Positions 56,290 to 64,000 of a stretch of 64,000 bases of DNA are shown one piece after another. A program made the position numbers and the translations under genes. The first letter of the stretch is position 1, and the number at the start of each line of letters is the position of its first letter. The stretch comes from Permianibacter fluminis (lineage in GTDB: Bacteria; Pseudomonadota; Gammaproteobacteria; Enterobacterales; Permianibacteraceae), in assembly GCF_013179735.1 (NCBI RefSeq), contig NZ_JABMEG010000001.1, positions 3,224,001 through 3,288,000 on the forward strand. The letters are read 5' to 3'. The notes beneath the pieces were generated by a model that did not search any database, was not told the origin of the DNA, and saw only the letters and a program-made list of their open reading frames with translations.

Positions 56290-57117
56290 CTACGGCAGAG
56301 TCACCACGATGTCGCGCCGGATAAAGTCTTGTAACGCATTCAGACCCGCCGGAACGAGCTTGTCGGCCGGCACCTGCAAGGTGCTCGCCAAGCTTGCCAG
56401 CAGTGTGCCGGCAGCGCTCGAGCCCGCCTCCTCCAGCGCATTCAGCAGCTGATAACTCAGGGCGTTCAGCGCCAGAAACTGCACCTTGTCAGCGCGATTG
56501 CGATAGACGACCAAGGTCGTGGGTTCGGTCGGTGGCTGCAGCGGTTGCCAATCCGGGCCGATGCGGTGCACGGGAAACTGGTAGGCCTGCACGAACGCCA
56601 ACGGTGATAACGCCACCGTCGTATCGGCGTTGACCGTCAGCTCTGTCGCTGCGGCCGGCAACTCGTCAGTGGCAATCTGGGCGACCAGTTCCAGCCATTC
56701 GTAATGGGCCAGTTCCAGCAGGAATGGCCAGGTCGGAGCCAACTCGGCCGGCTTTTCCTGTTCCAGATAACTGAGAAACTCGGCCGGAATTTCGCTGAAC
56801 AACGGACTGTGCGAAACATGCCGGGCATAGAAATCGCGCACCAGTGCGCGCCAGTCAGAATCGTCAGTCAGCGAACGCAGGACCGGAAAGCAGTTGCTGA
56901 CAAAACCTTCGACGTTGTTGAAAAAGAGCTCGCGATAGATCGCCATCCGGCGCTCTTCGACGTCATCGGGACGGGCGTGTTCGGCCGGCGCCCGAACGTG
57001 GGCGGTAAACGCATACTGGGCGCGCTGAAAACGCGGCAGCGTCTCAGCCTGCGACAGCGTGTGCGCTGCCTGCGCCGCTGTTGGCGTTACCGGGCGTTCC
57101 GGCGTAGAGGCATTCAT
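56290..57117 (-). CDS. hvfC: HvfC/BufC-type DUF2063 partner of the MNIO enzyme
   Basis: DUF2063 proteins bind the precursor and present it to a DUF692 (MNIO) oxidase, enabling modification of cysteines in metallophore peptides. From the ATG at 57117 (MNASTPERP) the protein has 275 residues; the family core begins [11 protein letters not shown] and includes [21 protein letters not shown] and [15 protein letters not shown]. Its first 74 bases overlap the end of hvfB in another frame. A longer open frame upstream has no homology. It lies directly between hvfB and mlaA on the minus strand. Confidence 0.87.
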   Translation of the reverse strand: MNASTPERPVTPTAAQAAHTLSQAETLPRFQRAQYAFTAHVRAPAEHARPDDVEERRMAIYRELFFNNVEGFVSNCFPVLRSLTDDSDWRALVRDFYARHVSHSPLFSEIPAEFLSYLEQEKPAELAPTWPFLLELAHYEWLELVAQIATDELPAAATELTVNADTTVALSPLAFVQAYQFPVHRIGPDWQPLQPPTEPTTLVVYRNRADKVQFLALNALSYQLLNALEEAGSSAAGTLLASLASTLQVPADKLVPAGLNALQDFIRRDIVVTLP

Positions 57118-57961
57118 TGGACGAATCCTGCAGCGACTGCTGCTGTAACAACTGGATCTGTTGCAGCTCAAGCTGCAACGCTGGCAGTGGCGGAATATTG
57201 AAGTCGCGTTCGAGCAAGGTCGGCAGTACGCCAAACTGCCGATACGCGGCGGCCAGCAGTGACCAGACATCGGCCTTCACATCGCTGCCATGGGTATCGA
57301 CCAGCAGATCCGGCGCTTCATCGAAATGACCTGCGATATGCACCCAGGCAATTCGTTCACCCGGTAGCGCGGCCAGAAACTGTAGGGGATCGTAGCGATG
57401 ATTGACGCTGTTGACGTAGATATTGTTGACATCAAGCAGCAGCTGACAATCGGCCTCACGCAGCACCGCGGTCAGAAACTCCAGCTCGGACATCTCCTGC
57501 GCCGGTGCGGCATAGTACGAGACATTTTCGATCGCGATACGTTGGCCGAGAATATCCTGCACCTGACGAATCCGGCCGGCGACGTAGTGCACAGCTTCTT
57601 CGGTAAACGGAATCGGCAGCAGGTCGTAAAGATGGCCTTGATCGCTGCAATAACTCAGGTGTTCGCTGTAGGCGCGGATTTGGTGCTGCTGCATGAACGC
57701 ACCCACTTCCCGGACAAACGCCACATCGATCGGTGCCGGGCTGCCCAGTGACAGCGACAGACCGTGACAAACAAAAGGATAGCGTTCGGTGAAATGCCGG
57801 AACCGGCGGCCGAGCACACCGCCCATGCGCTGCCAGTTCTCCGGTGCCACCTCCATGAAACCTACTTCGGCAAGCGGCGTTTCCTGCAGCGGGAGCAACA
57901 GCTCCCGCCGCAGGCCAAGGCCAGCTCCGTGAACGGCAAAGCGGTCCATGGTCGAGCTCAT
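57044..57961 (-). CDS. hvfB: HvfB/BufB-type MNIO maturase (DUF692)
   Basis: MNIO enzymes use a cluster of iron ions to oxidise cysteine residues of a precursor peptide. The 305-residue TIM-barrel protein has the metal-ligand pattern of DUF692: HGLSLSLGS (His66), YSEHLSY (Glu100, His101), ENVSYY (Glu145), LLLDVNN (Asp177), VHIAGH (His208, His212), VDTHG (Asp222, His224) and LLERD (Glu251). It begins 14 bases after the precursor gene and its end overlaps hvfC. The C-terminal extension of about 40 residues beyond the barrel is Gln-, Ser- and Ala-rich. Confidence 0.93.
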   Translation of the reverse strand: MSSTMDRFAVHGAGLGLRRELLLPLQETPLAEVGFMEVAPENWQRMGGVLGRRFRHFTERYPFVCHGLSLSLGSPAPIDVAFVREVGAFMQQHQIRAYSEHLSYCSDQGHLYDLLPIPFTEEAVHYVAGRIRQVQDILGQRIAIENVSYYAAPAQEMSELEFLTAVLREADCQLLLDVNNIYVNSVNHRYDPLQFLAALPGERIAWVHIAGHFDEAPDLLVDTHGSDVKADVWSLLAAAYRQFGVLPTLLERDFNIPPLPALQLELQQIQLLQQQSLQDSSNECLYAGTPGNANSGAGSAHAVAG

Positions 57962-57974
57962 TGCAATAACGCGC

Positions 57975-58418
57975 TTATTTCTTGTCTTCTTTCTTCTCGT
58001 TTTTCATTTCGCCGCAAGTGCCTTCTTTGGCTTTCTCGCCGCATTTGCCTTCGGCAGATTTGGCTTTGTTTTCGCCACACTTGCCTTCACCGCATTTGCC
58101 ATCCTTGCTCTTCATCTTTTCGCCGCACTTGCCTTCGCCACACTTACCATCTTTGGCTTTCATCTTCTCGCCGCATTTGCCTTCACCGCACTTGCCGTCT
58201 TTGCCCTTCTCGCCGCAAGTGCCTTCTTTGCTCTTCTGCTCGCCACACTTGCCTTCCGCGCCTTTTTCATCGCCGTCGAAAAATGCCAGGTTGTAACCAG
58301 AAGAAAGATCCTTGAAACCGAACAGGGTGGTGTCGGCACTAGCGGTGCTGGCAGCAGCCATCGAGGCCACCATCGAAGCGGTAATCAGAGCGGACAGTTT
58401 GCGAGTCTTGCTGGTCAT
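57975..58418 (-). CDS. hvfA: HvfA/bufferin-type RiPP metallophore precursor with ten CG motifs
   Basis: The 147-residue precursor has a Sec signal peptide (about 1-28, STASA before DTTLF), a conserved leader-like part ([10 protein letters not shown]) and a core with ten cysteines, each followed by Gly-Glu: five EGKCG, three DGKCG and two EGTCG motifs (Cys58, 68, 77, 82, 93, 98, 109, 114, 126, 135). Three 16-residue units (74-89, 90-105, 106-121) are near-identical. In related Haemophilus HvfA, to my recollection, EGKCG cysteines are converted to copper-binding groups. The ATG has CAGGAG upstream. The transporter-like HvfD/DoxX gene often found nearby is absent. Confidence 0.92.
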   Translation of the reverse strand: MTSKTRKLSALITASMVASMAAASTASADTTLFGFKDLSSGYNLAFFDGDEKGAEGKCGEQKSKEGTCGEKGKDGKCGEGKCGEKMKAKDGKCGEGKCGEKMKSKDGKCGEGKCGENKAKSAEGKCGEKAKEGTCGEMKNEKKEDKK

Positions 58419-58499
58419 TGTTGCATCTCCTGAAAAGTGATCGTTTGAACGTCACGGCTTTCCTGTCTGACCAGAACAACCGAAGCTGGTCTCAAGCTG

Positions 58500-58533
58500 C
58501 CGCACGGGCCGTTAGAGAATGGCCCATGTGCGG
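58500..58533 (-). promoter_or_regulatory. Hairpin in the hvfA leader
   Basis: On the minus strand, CCGCAC-AT-GGGCC and GGCCC-GTGCGG form an 11-bp stem with a two-base bulge around a ten-base loop, about 80-115 bases before the hvfA start. It may be an operator, an attenuator or a 5'-UTR stabiliser. A GTAACA sequence lies just upstream of it on the same strand, similar in general to ECF-sigma -35 elements, but I cannot pair it with a convincing -10. Confidence 0.55.
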
Positions 58534-58591
58534 TTGTTACGACAGCATTTGGGATTTTTTACAAATCCGGATTCTGACCCGATTCGGGCCA

Positions 58592-58639
58592 TGGAAGACC
58601 CGGACCTTGGAAGATCCGGGGTTTGGAAGACCCGGGACT
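58592..58639. repeat. Three 16-bp tandem repeats between ccmI and hvfA
   Basis: Three head-to-tail copies of a 16-base unit with the core TGGAAGAYCCGG lie at 58592-58607, 58608-58623 and 58624-58639, followed by a truncated fourth (TGGCAAAACC). Each contains the palindrome CCGG. They occupy the gap downstream of ccmI and upstream of hvfA, about 175-220 bases before the hvfA start. Confidence 0.8.
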
Positions 58640-58668
58640 TGGCAAAACCAAGCGGCCGCTGCTGCAGA

Positions 58669-59982
58669 CTACAGCACCGAATCGATGATCAGCTTCTGCT
58701 GCGGCTGCTGGCGCCAGTCAAACGCTGCCAGCTGGCCTTGCAGATCGCCGGCAACCGGCTCGACGCTACCAGCCATCGACACCCGCGCCACCAGCTTGAC
58801 CCGCTGCTGATCCGACAATTTGACCGCCGGATTCATGGCATTGGCATCCGACAGGGTCACCGTGGCAGGCAACTGACTGGCCGGCAATACCGCGACCGCT
58901 ACCGGCAGTCCAGGGCCATTTTCGCTACGGGCAAAGACAAACACCCGCGCCTTTTCAGCCAGCGGCCGGCCCACCAAAGCCGGCGCGAGGCTGACCTGCA
59001 CCGTCATTTGCTGGACTGCACCCGGTTTATTTGCCGCCGTGCTGGGCGGGTTTGCTGCCGCAGCTTGGGTACCGGCCGGGGAACCGACTGGCGCAGCAAC
59101 CGGAGCGCTAACCGCCATGTTGGCGAACGGCGCTTGCCCGGCCGCCGCGCTGGCGGCTTTGGCATCGGCAATGACCTTGTCGAGCATGGTGGCCGATTCG
59201 CTGTCATTGGCCCGGCTGCGCTTCAACGCCTCGAACGTCGCAATCGCCTGCTCGTAGCGGCCACGCTCCATGTCGCGGTAGGCATTCAACAGGCGGGCGC
59301 CTTCGTGCATCGGATCAAGCTGCAGCGCCTGGGTCAGCAGGCGGTCCACTTCCGGCAAGGCCGAGTCCTGCTCAACCAGCCGCAAGGTCTGGGCGTAGGC
59401 CACCAGATAATCGGGTTCATTTGGCGCCTGCCGGCGAGCCTGATCAAAAGCCTGCAAGGCCTCCTGGCCCCGCTGCATGCTGAGATAGGAGCGGCCAAGC
59501 AGATACCAGCCTTCCACATCTTCCGGATCGTCATGCAGGCGGCTGCGCAGCAGCAGCAACATGTCGTTCATGTCGCGATTGCCGGCGCCGACGTCCTGCG
59601 TTTCCAACTGTTGCCAAGCCCGGACCTTGGCATAGCTGCCGAGCTGCAAATACAGCAGCGCGGCCACAGCCGGCAGCGCCACGATCAGCACCAGCGCCAA
59701 CGGTGTGCGGCCCATCGCGGCCCGCAAACCGCCATCGGATGTTTCGGCGTCGGCCAGCAGGCGCCGGGCATTTTCCGTCTCGCGACGCATTTTTTCCGCG
59801 CTGTCGATACTGCCGCTGGCGAACAGCAGTTCAATCTCTGCGGCCCGTTCCCGATACAGCGTTTTGTTCAGCTCCAGCCGGTCGGCATCGGGCAGCGCCT
59901 GCCGCCACAGCGGCCGTAATACCAGCAACAACACCAGCGCCAGCAGCCCGGCGATCAGCAACACAAACATCGTCGCGGTCAT
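58669..59982 (-). CDS. ccmI: Cytochrome c maturation protein CcmI
   Basis: CcmI is the apocytochrome chaperone of System I; in E. coli it is the C-terminal half of CcmH. The 437-residue protein has two membrane helices (about 5-23 and 93-112), a TPR-containing periplasmic domain (about 125-270; DVEGWYLLGRSYLSMQRGQE), an Ala/Pro-rich linker, and a C-terminal domain that binds apocytochrome (VQVSLAPALVGR and FVFARSENGPG). Its start overlaps the ccmH stop as ATGA. It is the last gene of the ccm operon. Confidence 0.93.
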   Translation of the reverse strand: MTATMFVLLIAGLLALVLLLVLRPLWRQALPDADRLELNKTLYRERAAEIELLFASGSIDSAEKMRRETENARRLLADAETSDGGLRAAMGRTPLALVLIVALPAVAALLYLQLGSYAKVRAWQQLETQDVGAGNRDMNDMLLLLRSRLHDDPEDVEGWYLLGRSYLSMQRGQEALQAFDQARRQAPNEPDYLVAYAQTLRLVEQDSALPEVDRLLTQALQLDPMHEGARLLNAYRDMERGRYEQAIATFEALKRSRANDSESATMLDKVIADAKAASAAAGQAPFANMAVSAPVAAPVGSPAGTQAAAANPPSTAANKPGAVQQMTVQVSLAPALVGRPLAEKARVFVFARSENGPGLPVAVAVLPASQLPATVTLSDANAMNPAVKLSDQQRVKLVARVSMAGSVEPVAGDLQGQLAAFDWRQQPQQKLIIDSVL

Positions 59983-60458
59983 GACGGTTTACCACCTTCG
60001 AGCAGGGCTTTGAGCCGGGCTTGTTCTTGTTCGGTTAATGGCGAATTGCTCGGCGCCGGACGCCGCCGCAACCAGCGCCAAGCGCTGGCAATGGCGATCA
60101 GCAACACCAGCGCCGGGCCAAACCACAGCAACATCGTGCTGGCTTTGACCGGCGGCCGGTACAGCACGAAATCACCGTAACGCTCCTGCAAAAAGCTGGC
60201 GATGGCTTGATCGCTCTCATTGGCTTTCACTTTGGCGTAAATGATGTCGCGCAGATCTTTGGCCAGCGGCGCATTCGAGTCCGCCAGATTCTGGTTTTGG
60301 CATTTCGGGCAGCGGAATTCCTGCACCAAGGTGTGGAAGCGCTTTTCCTGCGCCAGATCATCAAACGGATAGGCATCAATCTCGGCCCACACCTTGCCAA
60401 CCAATAGCAGCAAGCACAGCGCCAAAACTGATTGCAGGCGTTTCGCGTGCATCATCAT
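59979..60458 (-). CDS. ccmH: Cytochrome c maturation protein CcmH
   Basis: CcmH is a membrane-anchored thioredoxin-like reductant for apocytochrome c. The 159-residue protein has a signal peptide (about 1-25), the active-site RCPKCQNQ (Cys50, Cys53) and a single membrane helix near residues 110-128. It corresponds to the N-terminal part of E. coli CcmH. It overlaps ccmG upstream and ccmI downstream by 4 bases each. Confidence 0.95.
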   Translation of the reverse strand: MMMHAKRLQSVLALCLLLLVGKVWAEIDAYPFDDLAQEKRFHTLVQEFRCPKCQNQNLADSNAPLAKDLRDIIYAKVKANESDQAIASFLQERYGDFVLYRPPVKASTMLLWFGPALVLLIAIASAWRWLRRRPAPSNSPLTEQEQARLKALLEGGKPS

Positions 60459-61078
60459 GGTTGTCCCTCCGCTGGCGACACAGCCGTCACACCCGCTTGC
60501 GCCAGCAGCGGCACAATCTCGTCCTGCCAGATACGCTCATTCACATCGCCAGCGCGGCGATACAAAATCACGCCGTCGGCGGATACCAGAAACGTTTCCG
60601 GTGCGCCGTACACGCCCAGATCAATCGCCAGCCGGCCATCGGCATCGGAAATCACGGTTTCGTAGGGATTGCCCATGCGTGCCAAATATTGCAGCGCCTT
60701 GTCACGCTCATCCTTGTAATTCATACCGATCAGGCGAATGCGCCCTTGCTGTGCCAGCGCGAGCAGATACGGATGCTCGACGTAGCAAGTCGGACACCAG
60801 GTCGCCCAGACATTCAGCAGATACGGTTTGCCTTTCAGATCCGCATCGGTGACCAGCCGCGTTTCCTCACCGAGCACCGGCAGTTGGAAAGCCGGCATGG
60901 TTTTGCCCTGCAGTGCCGACGGCAACTCGGTGGGATCTTTACCGAGACCAAAAAAGAACAGCACCAACAGCGCGACAAAAATCAGCAGCGGCGCCAGAAA
61001 GCGCAGCGGAATGGCGGCGGATTTCTTATTGGCGTCTGAGGCCGGTGCAGCCGTTTGGGACGATTGCGATTCGCTCAT
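60455..61078 (-). CDS. ccmG: Thiol:disulfide interchange protein CcmG (DsbE)
   Basis: CcmG is the periplasmic thioredoxin that keeps apocytochrome cysteines reduced. The 207-residue protein (E. coli 185) has one membrane anchor (about 28-45) and a thioredoxin fold with WATWCPTC (Cys95, Cys98) and YGAPETFLV. The N-terminal polar extension (about 25 residues) is longer than usual. It overlaps ccmF and ccmH by ATGA on both sides. Confidence 0.95.
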   Translation of the reverse strand: MSESQSSQTAAPASDANKKSAAIPLRFLAPLLIFVALLVLFFFGLGKDPTELPSALQGKTMPAFQLPVLGEETRLVTDADLKGKPYLLNVWATWCPTCYVEHPYLLALAQQGRIRLIGMNYKDERDKALQYLARMGNPYETVISDADGRLAIDLGVYGAPETFLVSADGVILYRRAGDVNERIWQDEIVPLLAQAGVTAVSPAEGQP

Positions 61079-63048
61079 GCCTGCGCTCCGTCAGCGGCGA
61101 CAACGGCTTTGCGCTGTGCGACCGCAACCCGGTAACGCCGATCAGTTGCCGCCAGAACGCCGCCCATGGCCATCAACACACCGCCCAGCCAAATCCAGCG
61201 GACAAACGGTTTGTAATACACCCGAATCGCCCAGGCATTGCCTTCCAGCGGCTCGCCCATCGCAACATACAGATCGCGAGTCAGGCCCGGATCAATCGCC
61301 GCCTCGGTCATGCTCTGGCGCGACGCGGCATAAACGCGCTTCTCCGGCCGTAACCGCGCAACAACTTCATTGTCCTGACGCACTTCAAACAGCGCCCGGG
61401 TTGAATGGTAGTTGGGACCGTCCAGATCACGCAGGCGCATAAAATGGAACTGATACGGCCCGACTTCGACGTGATCGCCCGGGGCCAATCGAATGTCCCG
61501 CTCGACGCTGTAAACCGTGCTCAGTGTGACCCCGATGGTGACCACCGCCATACCGGCGTGTGCCAGCACCATGCCCCACCAGGCTCGCGGTTGTTGGCCG
61601 ATACTGGCCAATTTGGCCTGCCGGTTGCGCAGCCGTTGCCACAAATCGCGCAGCAACGACGAGAGCACCCACAGCGCGAGCGCGATGGCAGCAAGCGCCG
61701 ACAGCGAGAATGCCGCCAGCAACTGGCTCAGCACAAAAGCCAAAGCCAGCGATGCCAACAACCACGGCAACAGCGTGCGCAGCAGCGCGCGACCGTCATC
61801 ACTGCGCCAGCGCAGCTGCGGACCCACGCCGATCAGCACCAGCAGCGGCACCGCAAACAGGCAGAACATGAAATTGAAATACGGCGGGCCAACCGAGATC
61901 TTGCCGAGATTTAGTGCATCAACAATCAATGGTTGCAAAGTGCCGATCAACACCATCAGCGCGATAACCGACAGCAGAATGTTATTGCCCAGCAGCGCCA
62001 CTTCCCGCGACAGCCACTGGTAATCGGTGGCGCTGCGAATATCAGTTGCCCGCAGTGCAAACAGCAGCAACGAGCCACCAATCACAACGGCAAGAAAGGC
62101 CAGAATAAACAGTCCGCGCTCCGGATCAGAGGCAAACGCGTGCACCGAGGTCAGCACACCGGAGCGGACCAGGAAGGTACCGAGCAAGCTGAGCGAGAAC
62201 GCAAAAATCGCCAGCAGCACCGTCCAGGCTTTGAAGCCGTCGCGCTTTTCGGTGACCGCCAACGAATGAATCAGCGCCGTTCCGGCCAACCACGGCATGA
62301 ACGACGCGTTCTCGACCGGATCCCAGAACCACCAGCCGCCCCAACCAAGTTCGTAATACGCCCACCAGGAACCGAGCGTGATTCCCGCCGTCAGGAAAAT
62401 CCACGCCGCCGTTGTCCACGGCCGCGACCAGCGTGCCCAGGCGCTATCGAGTTTGCCACCGAGCAAGGCGGCTATGGCAAAAGCAAATGCAACCGAAAAC
62501 CCGACATAGCCCATGTACAACATTGGCGGATGCACGATCAAACCAAAATCCTGCAGCAGCGGATTCAGATCGCGACCTTCAACCGGAAACATCGGCAAGG
62601 TACGAACAAACGGATTGGAGGTAAAAATCATGAAGCTCAGAAAACCCACCGCGACGATGCCCATGATCGACAGCACGCGTGCGCTCAGCACGATCGGCAG
62701 CTGCGCGCTGCGACGGGCAACAGCATAAGTCCAGCCGGACAGCACCAGCGCCCACAGTAGCAAGGAGCCTTCGTGCGCACCCCACACCGCTGACAACCGA
62801 TAGTAAATCGGCAATTGCGAGTTGGAGTTGCTGGCGACGTAATGCACGGTAAAATCATTGCTGGCAAACGCATACGCCAGACAGGAAAAGCTCAGCACCA
62901 GTAACAGGAACTGCACCGTTGCTGCCGGCTTCGCCACTTGCATCCAGCCGACATCACCACGGTAGCTGCCAACCATCGGCACCACCGCCTGCACCAGCGC
63001 CACCAGCAGCGCCAGTATCAGCGCAAAATGACCAAGCTCGGGGATCAT
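61075..63048 (-). CDS. ccmF: Haem lyase CcmF
   Basis: CcmF receives haem from CcmE and attaches it to apocytochrome c. The 657-residue membrane protein (E. coli 647) has about fourteen to fifteen hydrophobic segments, the tryptophan-rich motif WGGWWFWDPVENASFMPW near residue 235, and a C-terminal periplasmic part. It overlaps ccmE and ccmG by 4 bases each. Confidence 0.97.
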   Translation of the reverse strand: MIPELGHFALILALLVALVQAVVPMVGSYRGDVGWMQVAKPAATVQFLLLVLSFSCLAYAFASNDFTVHYVASNSNSQLPIYYRLSAVWGAHEGSLLLWALVLSGWTYAVARRSAQLPIVLSARVLSIMGIVAVGFLSFMIFTSNPFVRTLPMFPVEGRDLNPLLQDFGLIVHPPMLYMGYVGFSVAFAFAIAALLGGKLDSAWARWSRPWTTAAWIFLTAGITLGSWWAYYELGWGGWWFWDPVENASFMPWLAGTALIHSLAVTEKRDGFKAWTVLLAIFAFSLSLLGTFLVRSGVLTSVHAFASDPERGLFILAFLAVVIGGSLLLFALRATDIRSATDYQWLSREVALLGNNILLSVIALMVLIGTLQPLIVDALNLGKISVGPPYFNFMFCLFAVPLLVLIGVGPQLRWRSDDGRALLRTLLPWLLASLALAFVLSQLLAAFSLSALAAIALALWVLSSLLRDLWQRLRNRQAKLASIGQQPRAWWGMVLAHAGMAVVTIGVTLSTVYSVERDIRLAPGDHVEVGPYQFHFMRLRDLDGPNYHSTRALFEVRQDNEVVARLRPEKRVYAASRQSMTEAAIDPGLTRDLYVAMGEPLEGNAWAIRVYYKPFVRWIWLGGVLMAMGGVLAATDRRYRVAVAQRKAVVAADGAQA

Positions 63049-63671
63049 GGCGTGGTTCCTGTCGTTGTGGGATCAGCTGTGGGATCAGTTCTTGAATCAA
63101 TTGCAGAGCCGGTTGTCGGCTCAACCGGTGGCAACGCGTCCGGTTGCGACTCATACGCTGCGGCACCCGCGGCGCGTTCCTGCTGGAGCTTGGCTTTCGC
63201 GCGGGCTTCGGCATCCTTGATCGCCGAGGCGACTTCCGGTGACATGTAATTTTCGTCGTGCTTGGCCAGAATCTGGCTGGCTTGCACCGTGCTGTCGGCG
63301 TTGAGTTTGCCAACCCCGATGATGCCCTGCCCTTCGCGGAACAAATCCGGCAGGATGCCTTCGTAGAACACCGTGACTTCGCTTTCGGTGTCGGACAATT
63401 TGAATTGCACTTTCAGCGAACTCGGATCGCGTTTGACGCTGCCCTTGACCACCAGGCCACCGATATTGATGGTGCGCTCAAGACCGGCTTGTTGCAGCGC
63501 CTCACCCTTGACGATTTGGGTTGGCGTATAGAAAAAATTGATGTTTTGTCGCATCGCATACAGCACCAACGCCAATCCGGCCGCGACCGCAAACACACTG
63601 CCCAGCACCAACAGCAAGCGCCGCTTGCGTTCCGGTTTCATCATCGGTTTCGACATTGGCTTAGACATCAA
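63045..63671 (-). CDS. ccmE: Haem chaperone CcmE, with C-terminal extension
   Basis: CcmE carries haem covalently through a histidine to CcmF. The 208-residue protein has a membrane anchor (about 19-40), the OB-fold core (FYTPTQIVKGEALQQAGLER) and the haem-binding His138 with Tyr142 in AKHDENYMSPE. It is longer than E. coli CcmE (159), with a Pro/Thr-rich C-terminal extension of about 50 residues and an N-terminal MSKPMSKPM repeat. It overlaps ccmD and ccmF by ATGA. Confidence 0.93.
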   Translation of the reverse strand: MMSKPMSKPMMKPERKRRLLLVLGSVFAVAAGLALVLYAMRQNINFFYTPTQIVKGEALQQAGLERTINIGGLVVKGSVKRDPSSLKVQFKLSDTESEVTVFYEGILPDLFREGQGIIGVGKLNADSTVQASQILAKHDENYMSPEVASAIKDAEARAKAKLQQERAAGAAAYESQPDALPPVEPTTGSAIDSRTDPTADPTTTGTTP

Positions 63672-63892
63672 GACATTCCCCGCTCATCCGATTGTGCATC
63701 CAGCTGCTCGCGGCGATAAAACGCCTGCAGCCGTGTGCGCAGTTGGCGCCGACGCACCACCGGCTCCAGCAACAAGAAAAGAAAAATCAGCAAGCCGACA
63801 CCGTAGGCCAGCCAGACATAAAAACCGTGGCCACCCATCGCCAGAAAATCGGCGAATGAGCTAAAGCCTGAGCGCAGCGGTTCGGAATTCAT
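63668..63892 (-). CDS. ccmD: Haem exporter protein CcmD
   Basis: CcmD is a small membrane protein that helps release holo-CcmE from the CcmABC complex. The 74-residue protein (E. coli 69) has one helix (about 27-46) with the family pattern GGHGFYVWLAYGVGLLIFLFL and a basic C-terminus. It lies between ccmC and ccmE with ATGA overlaps on both sides. Confidence 0.9.
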   Translation of the reverse strand: MNSEPLRSGFSSFADFLAMGGHGFYVWLAYGVGLLIFLFLLLEPVVRRRQLRTRLQAFYRREQLDAQSDERGMS

Positions 63893-64000
63893 TTGACCAA
63901 CTCCCGCACCCAGCTGGCCTGCCGCTCACGCCACAGCACTTCATTGCGGGCCCGGCGAAACAGCAAGGCAAAGAAAAACACGAAACTGGCAGCAATCATC
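63889..64000 (-). CDS. ccmC: CcmC haem-delivery protein, 3' end only
   Basis: The last 36 codons of a gene enter from the right edge on the minus strand, encoding a final hydrophobic helix followed by FRRARNEVLWRERQASWV and a TGA that overlaps the ccmD start. Position and sequence fit the C-terminus of CcmC, which passes haem to CcmE. The 5' part is outside the window. Confidence 0.82.
   Translation of the reverse strand, partial: MIAASFVFFFALLFRRARNEVLWRERQASWVRELVK

Overview
The window is one contiguous piece of chromosome from a gammaproteobacterium with moderately high GC. The evidence is the gene content and order: queA-tgt-yajC-secD-secF, recA-recX-alaS-lysC-csrA followed by tRNA-Ser and tRNA-Arg, yccA beside tusDCB and tusE, prmB, pdxB, and a System I ccm operon with separate ccmH and ccmI. 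The arrangement resembles Pseudomonas and its relatives, but I cannot name a genus. I see no phage, insertion sequence, integron or CRISPR array. Many neighbours overlap by exactly 4 bases (ATGA), which points to widespread translational coupling.

Layout. 0-8 kb: a truncated ORF, proBA, an MFS transporter, prmB-plsC, a PfkB kinase with sixA, and a GNAT enzyme. 8-14 kb: the Sec/queuosine operon. 14-18 kb: tRNA-Leu, smrA, a cytochrome c'-like protein, cysteine dioxygenase, an isoaspartyl peptidase with a MAPEG protein, and nudJ. 18-22 kb: mnmA, yccA and tusDCBE, which together supply and use the sulfur relay for tRNA 2-thiouridine. 22-28 kb: a CocE-like hydrolase coupled to a CPBP protease, a split membrane/soluble spermidine-synthase-like pair, and dctA. 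28-35 kb: a reverse transsulfuration set (CBS, LysE-type exporter, CGL) divergent from a fused alpha-keto acid dehydrogenase E1, then cardiolipin synthase. 35-43 kb: pdxB, a DUF3718 protein, tRNA-Glu, a PepSY/PhoP/PhoQ-like set, a glycine-zipper protein, a YbaK-HDOD fusion and two tRNAs.

43-49 kb is the conserved csrA-lysC-alaS-recX-recA block. 49-55 kb is packed with signalling genes: a lone receiver, a receiver-TPR protein followed 2 bases later by a small histidine kinase, a membrane-anchored unknown, a STAS protein coupled to a receiver-PP2C phosphatase, and a PilZ protein. 55-64 kb holds mlaA, a three-gene RiPP copper-metallophore cluster (hvfA/bufferin type: a precursor with ten xGxCG motifs, a DUF692/MNIO enzyme and a DUF2063 partner), and the ccm cytochrome c maturation operon, which runs off the right edge.

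The most noteworthy system is the metallophore cluster at 56.3-58.7 kb. Its precursor carries three 16-residue internal repeats, and its upstream region holds a hairpin and a 16-bp tandem repeat. It sits directly beside the ccm genes. Second is the receiver-TPR/kinase/STAS/PP2C/PilZ signalling block. Third are several start-site and operon oddities, notably a possible CTG start of recX overlapping the recA stop codon.
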